Assembly (NCBI GenBank): GCA_035570275.1
Contig: DATMNI010000376.1
Location: 1-28,095 of the forward strand
Source: DATMNI01 sp035570275
GTDB taxonomy: Bacteria; Acidobacteriota; Terriglobia; Bryobacterales; Bryobacteraceae
DNA: 28,095 bases
Direction of reading: 5' to 3'
Both the position numbers and the translations under genes were made by a program. Shown one piece after another: positions 17,678 through 24,530 of this stretch. How positions within the stretch are numbered: position 1 is the first letter of the stretch; the number at the start of each line of letters is the position of its first letter. The notes under the pieces are model-generated. The model worked only from the letters and a program-made list of their open reading frames with translations. It ran no database searches and was not told where the DNA came from.

Positions 17678-19669
17678 TCACTTGGGGGGCTCGACAGGCA
17701 AGGGAGGCTGGACAGGCGGCCCGGCCGGCCCTACGTACCTGTCGGCCCATTCCAGGCTGCGGCGGTAGCGGTCAGCCACATGCTTCGGCTCGCGCAGGCC
17801 GTGCGGTTCGCGCGGGTAGACCACGAACTCCGCCGGCACGTTGTAGCGCTTCAGGCCGCGGTAGAGCATCTGGCTCTGCGAAATTGGGTCCGTGGTATCG
17901 GCCTCGCCCTGCAGGATCAGCGTCGGCGTCCTGGCGTTCTTGATGAAGGTGATCGGCGAAGACTTCTGGAAACCGGCCAGGTTCTCGTAGGGAATGCCGT
18001 AATACCATTCGTCGCCCGCCGACCGGGCTTCGGTGCCGAACTCCGTGGCCAGGTCGGCCATGCCGGCGCCACAGATGGCGAACTTGAAGCGGCCCGTCTG
18101 CGTGATGGCCCATTCGGCCATGTAGCCGCCGTAGGACCAGCCGCCAATGCCCAGCCGGTTGGGGTCGGCGATCCCACGCCGGACCAGGTCATCCACGCCG
18201 GCCATCACGTCTTTATAATCGCCACCGCCCCAATCACCCCGGTTAGCGGCGAGAAATTTCTGCCCGTATCCGGTCGAGCCGCGGATATTCGGCTGCATCA
18301 CGGTGTAACCGCGCGTCACCAGAAGCTGCGTGAGCGCATCGAAACGGCTGCGCCAGGCCCCCGCCGGGCCGCCGTGAATCATCACCACTACGGGCTGCGG
18401 CTGTACGGGTTGGGCCTGGCCTGCGGCTGCGCCCGCGCCGCGGAAGAGCGCGGCTTCGATTTGTGCGCCATCGAAGCTCCGATACCGGTAGAGCTCGGCC
18501 TTCTGCAGCGCCACGCCCTGAAAGCCCTCGTTGAAGTGGCTGACCGGCTTGCCTTCGACGAACAATTCCGGCAGCACCGCCGCGGATTCGGCCACGTACG
18601 CCACCGCACCGGCTTCGCTTACGGCGAACTGGGAAACGTCGAGAGAGGCTCCGACAAGCGAATCGGGGGCGATCAGCGTGCGTCGCTTCTCGCCGGCGGC
18701 ATCCAGTTCGGTGTGGAATCCGTTCTCGAAAAGCGTTGCGATCTCGGCGTTGCCCATCCCATCGGGGCCCATCCATTGGAAACTCAGCACCGGGCGGTCC
18801 ATGTTGACGCCGGTGAGATTCTTCGGGCTCTTGGCGCCGAGAGGGAGGACGAAGAGGTCCTGCGCGGTTGGGCCATCGCCGGGCGAGGAAACGAAGGCGA
18901 CCGCGCCGCCTCGCGGATTCACCTGGATTTTGCCCAATGGTCCCGGAGGCGCCAGGATTTCTTCCATGCGCCCGTCTTGCGGCCCTTCACCCAGCGACAC
19001 GGAGTAGAGACGCTCGGTCCTGCGGTCGTCAGCCGGCCGGTCGGTGGCGATGGCCAACAGCCGCTTGCCGGGCAGCCACGAAATCTCGTGCAGGTTCCAC
19101 GGGCCGCTGGTGATGCGCTTGATGGCTTTGGTGGCGACGTCCACGGTCCAGGCGCGGACGGGCTTGCGGTCCCCATCAATGACGCGGGCGTCATCCTGGT
19201 CTTTCTGTCTCTTTTCCTCGTCGGCGGTCTTCGGATCGGAGGCCAGGTAGGCGATCCGGTTGCCGTCGTGCGACCAGTGGAACGAATCGACGGAGTTCTT
19301 GGCACTGGTGAGCTTCGTGGCCTCGCCGCCGCCGATGGGCATGAGCCAGATCTGCTGGGAGTCTTCGCGATCCGAGAGGAATGCCAGGGTGCGCCCGTCG
19401 GGCGACCACCGCGGCATCGACTCGGATTTGGCGGACCAGGTCCACTGTCGCAGTTCGCGCCTGGTGAGGTCGTAGACCCAGATATGGCGCACTGGCGGTT
19501 TGTCCGCGGCGGGTTCCTGTAAAGTAAGGGCCACGCGCTTGCCATCGGGCGCCCACTGAAGGTCGGAAGGCTCCCGCACCTGCATAGCTTTTTCGATGGT
19601 GAGTTTATCCGCCCCCAGAGCGGAGTACGCCGCAGCCAGGAGCGCCAGTAGAGTAAAGGTGATTTTCAA
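17678..19669 (-). CDS. exported S9 family (prolyl oligopeptidase / acylaminoacyl-peptidase-like) serine peptidase, TTG start
   Basis: The 663-residue protein has a signal peptide (L/MKITFTLLALLAAAYSALGA). It then has a beta-propeller region with TolB/WD40-like repeats (for example MPRWSPDGRTLAFLSDRED), and a C-terminal alpha/beta hydrolase domain. The catalytic triad is visible: S512 in GGWSYGGYM, D591 in LQGEADTTDP and H623 in REPHGLREP; HGGP forms the oxyanion hole. It would cleave short peptides in the periplasm or outside. The start is set at TTG 19667-19669: GGAGG lies 7 nt before it, and the signal peptide begins right there. The longer open frame to 19864 runs through G-rich repeats and is not credible. 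An ATG two bases upstream in another frame ends after two codons. It is followed at 5 nt by the deacylase gene. Confidence 0.93.
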   Translation of the reverse strand: MKITFTLLALLAAAYSALGADKLTIEKAMQVREPSDLQWAPDGKRVALTLQEPAADKPPVRHIWVYDLTRRELRQWTWSAKSESMPRWSPDGRTLAFLSDREDSQQIWLMPIGGGEATKLTSAKNSVDSFHWSHDGNRIAYLASDPKTADEEKRQKDQDDARVIDGDRKPVRAWTVDVATKAIKRITSGPWNLHEISWLPGKRLLAIATDRPADDRRTERLYSVSLGEGPQDGRMEEILAPPGPLGKIQVNPRGGAVAFVSSPGDGPTAQDLFVLPLGAKSPKNLTGVNMDRPVLSFQWMGPDGMGNAEIATLFENGFHTELDAAGEKRRTLIAPDSLVGASLDVSQFAVSEAGAVAYVAESAAVLPELFVEGKPVSHFNEGFQGVALQKAELYRYRSFDGAQIEAALFRGAGAAAGQAQPVQPQPVVVMIHGGPAGAWRSRFDALTQLLVTRGYTVMQPNIRGSTGYGQKFLAANRGDWGGGDYKDVMAGVDDLVRRGIADPNRLGIGGWSYGGYMAEWAITQTGRFKFAICGAGMADLATEFGTEARSAGDEWYYGIPYENLAGFQKSSPITFIKNARTPTLILQGEADTTDPISQSQMLYRGLKRYNVPAEFVVYPREPHGLREPKHVADRYRRSLEWADRYVGPAGPPVQPPLPVEPPK

Positions 19670-19690
19670 GCCATCCCTCCGGATAGGGAT

Positions 19691-19732
19691 AGTATACGGG
19701 AACGGGGGCCGGGGGCGGCCAGGGAACGGGGG
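19691..19732 (-). promoter_or_regulatory. candidate -10 box and G-run (possible G-quadruplex) upstream of the S9 peptidase
   Basis: On the minus strand TATACT (19691-19696) is a 5-of-6 match to the -10 box, about 22 nt before the TTG start. The plus (template) strand immediately upstream holds five G-runs at 19698-19732 with loops of 2-6 nt, where a -35 box would be expected. No TTGACA-like hexamer is present at 17 bp. Confidence 0.35.
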
Positions 19733-19755
19733 CCAGTGGCCAGGGGCCAGTGGCA
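19697..19755. repeat. short direct repeats in the peptidase upstream region
   Basis: GGGAACGGGGGCC occurs twice (19698 and 19722), followed by two GGCCAGTGGC-like units (about 19731-19755). It explains the low-complexity part of the false upstream frame of the peptidase gene. Confidence 0.65.
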
Positions 19756-19882
19756 TGACAACACCACGCGCTGAGATCGGGCGCGGCGGCATGAAACACC
19801 GATCGGACCACCCTGGCCACGGCCGGCGGCAAGTCGTCGCCTGCCAGCGGCGTGCTGTTGGCATCCGAGGCAGGGACGCCCG

Positions 19883-20290
19883 CTAGGGGTTCCGGTAATC
19901 CGATACTTTGGAAACTTCGGTTGCGCCCTCACGCGTCGCGCGACGGACAAAGGCGTGGTCGAAAGAGAGAAAGGCGGCCCCGGCCGGCCTGCTGCTCAGG
20001 TGGAACGCGTCGGCAAATTCGATGCCGTGTGCCGTCAACGCGAGAGCGCCTGCCACGGCCGGTGCATCCTCGGCGTTCACGTTCTTGAGCCCGAGCAACT
20101 TGGTGAAGGCGTCGCGGATGGCAGGCTCCTCGAATCCGTAGAGACTGCGCAGGACCCAAGCGGTTTCGAGCAATACGGTTTTCGCGATCCAGATTGGCCC
20201 GGCTGTAAACAGCGACCTTGCAGCGGCGGCCTGTTTGACATCGTCCTCCGTCAGCAGCCGGACCAGGACGTTAGTATCGACCGCTATCAT
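19883..20290 (-). CDS. VapC-type PIN-domain toxin (ribonuclease)
   Basis: The 135-residue protein is a full-length PIN domain with the acidic metal-binding residues of VapC-like RNases: D5 in MIAVDTNVLVRLL, E42 in LLETAWVL, D94 in FADAFHL and D111 in FLSFDHAF. Such toxins cut RNA (often tRNA or rRNA) and are neutralised by the partner antitoxin encoded just upstream. The start ATG 20288-20290 lies 20 nt inside the end of the antitoxin gene, giving translational coupling; GAGGTG precedes it. The frame is intact, in contrast to the broken DUF5615 toxin elsewhere in the window. Its RNA target cannot be told from sequence. Confidence 0.9.
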   Translation of the reverse strand: MIAVDTNVLVRLLTEDDVKQAAAARSLFTAGPIWIAKTVLLETAWVLRSLYGFEEPAIRDAFTKLLGLKNVNAEDAPAVAGALALTAHGIEFADAFHLSSRPAGAAFLSFDHAFVRRATREGATEVSKVSDYRNP

Positions 20291-20552
20291 GGCGCCGGTT
20301 CACCTCGCGTCCAATGGCGGCCCTCATGTCACTCGCGCCCGAAAGGGCGGACGTCTTCGCTTTCCGCTTCGACCGTAGACAGCCGGCAACCTCGTTGAGA
20401 TCCGCCGCGCGGAAATAGCCGGCGGGACGCAGCAGAATTCCATCGGGAGTTTCCTCAACCGTGAATTCCGTACCCGGCTCCCAGGAGCGGGGAGTGCGAA
20501 TGCTCTTGGGCAGAACGATCTGGCCCTTGGTGGATAGCCGCGTGGTTTCCAT
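20271..20552 (-). CDS. AbrB/MazE-like (SpoVT-AbrB domain) antitoxin
   Basis: The 93-residue protein begins METTRLSTKGQIVLPKSIRT, the swapped-hairpin SpoVT-AbrB DNA-binding domain (about 3-48), followed by a helical charged tail (about 50-93) suited to binding the PIN toxin. It overlaps the toxin start by 20 nt and precedes it, the normal VapBC order. GAGG lies 7 nt before the ATG at 20550-20552. It probably represses its own promoter (20570-20598), as is usual for these pairs. Two residues in the domain (RTPRSWEPG) differ from the more common R..LG...G wording, but the domain seems whole. Confidence 0.88.
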   Translation of the reverse strand: METTRLSTKGQIVLPKSIRTPRSWEPGTEFTVEETPDGILLRPAGYFRAADLNEVAGCLRSKRKAKTSALSGASDMRAAIGREVNRRHDSGRY

Positions 20553-20569
20553 GGTAAGACCTCAGTAAG

Positions 20570-20598
20570 ATTATGGCACAAGCAGGAGAGGTCGTCAA
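20570..20598 (-). promoter_or_regulatory. sigma-70-like promoter of the vapBC-type pair
   Basis: On the minus strand TTGACG (20593-20598) and CATAAT (20570-20575) are 17 bp apart, each a 5-of-6 match to consensus. Transcription would start about 10 nt before the antitoxin ATG. Confidence 0.6.
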
Positions 20599-20617
20599 TG
20601 CTCGCGCGGCAGGCGAA

Positions 20618-20669
20618 CAGGCGGATTGACAATCCGCCGGACCCAGGGTACCCTTGACAACTTGTCCCC
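20618..20669 (+). repeat. interspersed palindromic repeat, copy 3
   Basis: Inverted repeat GGCGGATTGACAATCCGCC (20620-20638) followed by GGACCCAGGGTACCC and ACAACTTGTCCCC. It matches the reverse complement of 9901-9953. Confidence 0.7.
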
Positions 20670-20671
20670 AC

Positions 20672-20705
20672 AAAATTAAAAAAGGGGCCGGTTTCCCGGC
20701 CCCTT
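20672..20705 (-). terminator. intrinsic terminator of the downstream TonB-receptor gene
   Basis: Read on the minus strand, AAGGGGCCGG (20696-20705), a GAAA loop (20692-20695) and CCGGCCCCTT (20682-20691) form a 10-bp stem followed by a T-rich run (TTTTTAATTTT). It lies about 20 nt after the receptor stop codon. Confidence 0.9.
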
Positions 20706-20726
20706 GGACTTGCAAGTTTACATGGA

Positions 20727-23700
20727 TCAGAAGGTGAAGCGAACGGCCAGGCGGAGGTTGCGGGCCTGCTGGAACAGGTTCGGCATTCCGTAGCGGCTTG
20801 CCAGAGTCAGCTTGGACTGCACGCCGGCGAACGCTCCCGTGCCGTTCAGGGCATCAATGTAGTTGTAACCGTTCATCACCTTGCCCCAATCGACACCGGG
20901 GTCGCCCGAGAACCGGGAAACCCGGGTCGGGCTGATCAGGTTGGTGGGGATGGCGAACTCGTAGACCGCCTCCGTGGCGCGCTGATTGAACAGGTTGAGG
21001 AAGGTGGCTTCAAAGGCGATCCGCATTCCCTCTTTCACCAGTACCTCATGGCGCAAGTTGAAATCGGTCTGGATCAGTGGATCGGTGCGTGCATCGTTGA
21101 CCACGCCGCCGCTGACGATGTCGCCATTAGCGGCACGGCTTAACCTCACGAAATTGCCACGACCCTCGGCCCACTGGCAGGCGGAGGAAGTCCCGACTAC
21201 GGGCAGGCAGGAACTGATTGGCGTACCTTGGAAAGCGGTCTGTACCACGCCAAAGTTGGTCTCCATGCCTTTCCAGCGCAGGCGATAGTAGGCGTAGCCC
21301 GTGGCGGTGTGCGGACGGTCGGTCGACAGCGGGCCGTCGTCTATCTTGCCGTTGGGAAGATAGGTCATGGTCGGCAGGTCGAACAGCCGGCTATTGTTGG
21401 GCGCGTGGCGGCCGAAGGTTCCATCGGTGGGGTCGGTGTTGGTCAAGCCGGGGTAATTGCCTCTCAGCTTGCTGTAGGTATAGTTAACCGATCCGAACCA
21501 TTTGCCGGCGCCGGGCCTCTTGGACAGGCGGAATTCGGCCCCGTCGTAGCGGCGGCTGGCCTTAACCACCGCCGGGCACTCGGCGCAGAACGGCACCGTC
21601 GTCAAGTAATTGTTGCCGTTGGCGTCCGGGGTGACTACCGGGCGGTGCAGCAAGTCGGCGAACTGGGAACCGGGGTTGCCAATATAGAAGCCCAGATTGT
21701 CGGTGATCGACATGTCCTCGATGGTGTTATCCAGGCGCTTGCGCGAATACCGGAATGTCAGGGCCCAGGTGTTATTCACCGCCCAATCGGCGCCGCTCAC
21801 AAACTCATGCTGCTTCATCGGCTTCATGTCCGGGGAGATGGCCGGGTCGCGAGGATCGGCCTTGGTAGCCCGGAAGTCCACGTTTTCAATGAAGCGGCCC
21901 GTGGTCACGCCCGGCGCCGGACCACTGGCCGGACAGCCGCCGCCCACGGGATAGCTTGGAGTGATGGTGGTGTAGTTAGCATCGTCCATGGCGTAAACGC
22001 AATTGTGCCAGTAGTCGCTGCCGAACGAGCCTCTAGCCAGGCCGAGTTTCATGATGTCGTAGAACTGGCCGTAACTGGCATAGACCTTGACCTTGCCGTT
22101 GTGCAGCAGGTCATAGGCGCCGCCCAGGCGGGGAGCCAGTTTATCGCCCCAGCCGAAATGCACTGTGGGAAAGCGGACCGGATCGAAGGGAGGCTGGGTT
22201 TCCTCGTCGAGGCGGAGACCCAGGTTGAGGGTGAGATGGCGGCCGACCTGCCAACTGTCCTGGAAGTATAGGGCCTGCGCCGACTGCTCATCGCCACCGG
22301 TGTTGACTACACCGGTGCCCACCACGAAGTAGCCGAATCGGCCCTGGCAGACCGATTTACCGAAATTCGCCTGGTTCGACGCCATGATCCCGTTGCAGAT
22401 CGTATTATCGGTGACGGGTGCATAACTCTGGCCGTAGAAGAGGTTGACCGCGCCGCCCTGGAAGGTCTTCAGGACTGCATCCGATTGCGTCGACCGGAAG
22501 TAGCCCACCTTGAACGTGTGGCTGCCGGCGAAGTTGGCAAAGTAGGAGGCATCCACGTTGAAGCCCTTGCGCTTGTATGCGTCATACGCAGTGGCCAGGT
22601 TGCTCGGAATGTTGGCAAAACCCGAAGTGTTGAATGAGGAGGCGGGGAACGGTTGGCCCGCCAGGTCCACGCTGGTGGCGTTGACCGTGCTCTGGTATGA
22701 GTAGCGCGTTCCGACCGGCGTTCCACGCTGTTCGGTGTTGTTGAAGAAGTACCCGTAGCGGGCGCTGACCACCAGTTTGGCCGTGGGCGTCCAATCGCCG
22801 CCGAATGTCCAGATCGAAAGCGGATTGACCGAACCGGCATCGGCGCGCAATGTGTTGGGATCGGTGGTGCGGCCGGTATTGGTTTGCCCGGCCGGGCTGT
22901 CCGCGCCGCCGAGCGTTCCGGTCTGCCGGAAGTAGCCGTAGTTCCAGGAGCTGAAGAGGCGAAGCGAATTCGTGACGCCATAGTCCAGGCGATTATAGGC
23001 GTTGTGCGTGGTCGTGGTTTGCGACAAACTGCGCGGTCCAGGGTTGGCGCCCGTGAAATTGGTCACGCGCCGAGTGGTGTCGATACTCGGGACATAGCTG
23101 CTGAACAACCACAGTTTGTTCTTCCACAAAGGACCGCCGATCTGGTAGCCGGGTTCGACGATAGTCCGTTGATCTTTGTTCGACATGTAGTACTGCGGGA
23201 CCGCGTCCAGACGGGTGGTCGTGTTCAACGACGGCAGGTCCGGGTTGGTGCGCAGGCCGCGGTCCGTGTTGTTGGCGTTGAACGCGTTACTTGTCAAGTA
23301 GGTCAAAAGCGCTCCGTGCCATTCGTTGGAGCCCTTCTTTGGAACCACATTGATCACTCCACCCAGGGCGCCGCCGAACTCGGCCTCGAAGCTGCTGGTC
23401 TTGACTTGCACCTCGTCAATGAACTCCATCTGGTAGCTTTTACCCACGCCGCCGTTCTGGATGTTGGTGACGTTGACGCCATCCACCAGGTACACGTTTT
23501 CACCGTCGCTGGCGCCATCGATCTGGTAGCCCCCAATAGCGCCGGTAGTGACCCCGCTCTGCAGAGGCTCCCCACGAGCACCAGGAGCCAAAGGTATGAG
23601 CGATTGGAAGGAACGCCCCTTGGGAAGATTGTCCAGGACCTCCTGCGGCACGGTCACCGCGACCTTACTCTGGGTCGTGTCCACCATGGTCGCCGCGCTG

Positions 23701-24071
23701 GAAACTTCCACTGTCTCCGCCACCGCGCCTACCTCTAGCTTCACGTCTATGGTTGGCAGCCGGCCTACGGTCAGGTCGATGCCTTCCTGCTTTAACGTAC
23801 GGAATCCCGGAGCCGATACCGAGAGGGTATATATGCCGGGGGCCAGGGCCGCAATCCGGAAATTGCCGCCTTCATCGGTCTGAACCCTTCTGGTTCCAAT
23901 CAGGCTGGAACCGGAAACCTCAACATTGGCTTTGGCTATTGAGGCGCCGGACGGGTCCCTGACACTGCCCAGCAATCCTGCGGTGGTTTCCTGTGCGAAT
24001 GCGCCAGGCAAGAAGCAGAGCGCGGTGAGTATGACGGGCAGCATGCAATTTCCCGTACGAGAACGATTCAT
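20727..24071 (-). CDS. TonB-dependent receptor, Oar-like, with N-terminal carboxypeptidase-regulatory domain
   Basis: The 1114-residue outer-membrane protein begins MNRSRTGNCMLPVILTALCF with a signal peptide ending at about residue 26 (GAFA, then QE). A CarboxypepD_reg-like beta-sandwich follows (about 28-110: GLLGSVRDPSGASIAKANVE...), then a plug domain (about 125-250, with VYLVDGVNVTN and FGGALGGVINVVPKKGSNEWHG), then a long beta-barrel rich in NxGLRLD-type strands, ending in ...AVRFTF with the terminal phenylalanine needed for barrel insertion. This is the Oar/TonB receptor type abundant in Acidobacteriota and myxobacteria; the substrate cannot be predicted. I chose ATG 24069-24071, preceded by AAGGAGG at 5 nt; the frame open to 24500 has no signal peptide. 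A strong terminator follows and a candidate promoter precedes it. Confidence 0.93.
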   Translation of the reverse strand: MNRSRTGNCMLPVILTALCFLPGAFAQETTAGLLGSVRDPSGASIAKANVEVSGSSLIGTRRVQTDEGGNFRIAALAPGIYTLSVSAPGFRTLKQEGIDLTVGRLPTIDVKLEVGAVAETVEVSSAATMVDTTQSKVAVTVPQEVLDNLPKGRSFQSLIPLAPGARGEPLQSGVTTGAIGGYQIDGASDGENVYLVDGVNVTNIQNGGVGKSYQMEFIDEVQVKTSSFEAEFGGALGGVINVVPKKGSNEWHGALLTYLTSNAFNANNTDRGLRTNPDLPSLNTTTRLDAVPQYYMSNKDQRTIVEPGYQIGGPLWKNKLWLFSSYVPSIDTTRRVTNFTGANPGPRSLSQTTTTHNAYNRLDYGVTNSLRLFSSWNYGYFRQTGTLGGADSPAGQTNTGRTTDPNTLRADAGSVNPLSIWTFGGDWTPTAKLVVSARYGYFFNNTEQRGTPVGTRYSYQSTVNATSVDLAGQPFPASSFNTSGFANIPSNLATAYDAYKRKGFNVDASYFANFAGSHTFKVGYFRSTQSDAVLKTFQGGAVNLFYGQSYAPVTDNTICNGIMASNQANFGKSVCQGRFGYFVVGTGVVNTGGDEQSAQALYFQDSWQVGRHLTLNLGLRLDEETQPPFDPVRFPTVHFGWGDKLAPRLGGAYDLLHNGKVKVYASYGQFYDIMKLGLARGSFGSDYWHNCVYAMDDANYTTITPSYPVGGGCPASGPAPGVTTGRFIENVDFRATKADPRDPAISPDMKPMKQHEFVSGADWAVNNTWALTFRYSRKRLDNTIEDMSITDNLGFYIGNPGSQFADLLHRPVVTPDANGNNYLTTVPFCAECPAVVKASRRYDGAEFRLSKRPGAGKWFGSVNYTYSKLRGNYPGLTNTDPTDGTFGRHAPNNSRLFDLPTMTYLPNGKIDDGPLSTDRPHTATGYAYYRLRWKGMETNFGVVQTAFQGTPISSCLPVVGTSSACQWAEGRGNFVRLSRAANGDIVSGGVVNDARTDPLIQTDFNLRHEVLVKEGMRIAFEATFLNLFNQRATEAVYEFAIPTNLISPTRVSRFSGDPGVDWGKVMNGYNYIDALNGTGAFAGVQSKLTLASRYGMPNLFQQARNLRLAVRFTF

Positions 24072-24273
24072 GTGAGCCTCCTTGGTAGGTAAATCGAGAT
24101 GGCAGGTAAAATTGAAGTTTGCAGGGTTGCATGCGGGCACCGGCTGGCGCTCCACTCTTGAAATCGGAGCCACGGATCCGGTTAACCGGCAACCGCGGAA
24201 ATCCACTCGACAGTCCGTTTGTAAACTGAACAACCCTAAACACCCCTGGAAACAGTTCAACGTGTTGCTGCTA

Positions 24274-24302
24274 GGTATAGCAGAAGGCATGGCCATATGC
24301 AA
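24274..24302 (-). promoter_or_regulatory. candidate promoter of the downstream TonB-receptor gene
   Basis: On the minus strand TTGCAT (24297-24302) and TATACC (24274-24279) are 17 bp apart. Matches to consensus are moderate (3 and 4 of 6), as expected for an activated promoter. The phased repeats end directly upstream. Confidence 0.35.
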
Positions 24303-24309
24303 GGCCAAT

Positions 24310-24353
24310 GGTAAATTCGGTAAATTCTGGTAAATGTGGGTAAATCTCGTTAA
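24310..24353 (-). promoter_or_regulatory. phased ATTTACC direct repeats, probable regulator-binding array
   Basis: On the plus strand GGTAAA cores start at 24310, 24319, 24329 and 24339, with a degenerate GTTAAC at 24349. That is a 9-10 bp period, so all face one side of the helix. The array ends 8 bp upstream of the candidate -35. Such spacing is typical of tandem binding by winged-helix response regulators. Confidence 0.5.
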
Positions 24354-24471
24354 CTCAGGGTTGTAAACATCTTGGGAGCCAACTGCGAGGACGGCGGGAA
24401 ATGCGTGTTCCGGGGCGAGGGCCCCGTTCCCGGCTAAACCGGTTGTTCCGCGAAGCGCTGGGCAGATTGTG

Positions 24472-24512
24472 GTTGGGCAGGCTGTTGGGCAGCCCGTCAA
24501 GGCCTGCCCAAC
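24472..24512 (-). repeat. 11-bp inverted repeat downstream of the upstream TonB-receptor gene
   Basis: GTTGGGCAGGC (24472-24482) and GCCTGCCCAAC (24502-24512) pair perfectly around 19 nt. It starts 18 nt after the receptor stop on the minus strand. No T-run follows, so it is a stabilising or factor-assisted termination hairpin at best. Confidence 0.55.
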
Positions 24513-24530
24513 GGCCCGGTTTGAGGTTGT

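Larger units (their letters stand above)
24072..24530. other. intergenic region between the two TonB-receptor genes
   Basis: About 460 bp without a gene. From right to left (transcription direction) it holds an 11-bp inverted repeat after the upstream receptor (24472-24512), 10-bp-phased ATTTACC repeats (24310-24353), a candidate promoter (24274-24302), and about 200 bp of apparent leader before the next ATG. The open frame through it lacks family similarity. Confidence 0.7.

Noticed and set aside
19670..19864. Upstream extension of the S9 peptidase to an ATG at 19864
   Set aside because: The extension is repeat-encoded and proline-rich; TTG at 19669 has a good ribosome site and starts the signal peptide.
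24310..24353. Possible CRISPR-like array
   Set aside because: The repeats are only 6-7 bp with 3-4 bp between them and no spacers, so they are a binding-site array or low-complexity DNA.
24072..24500. Upstream extension of the downstream TonB receptor
   Set aside because: The added 143 residues are not family-like and run through promoter repeats; ATG at 24071 has AAGGAGG and a signal peptide.
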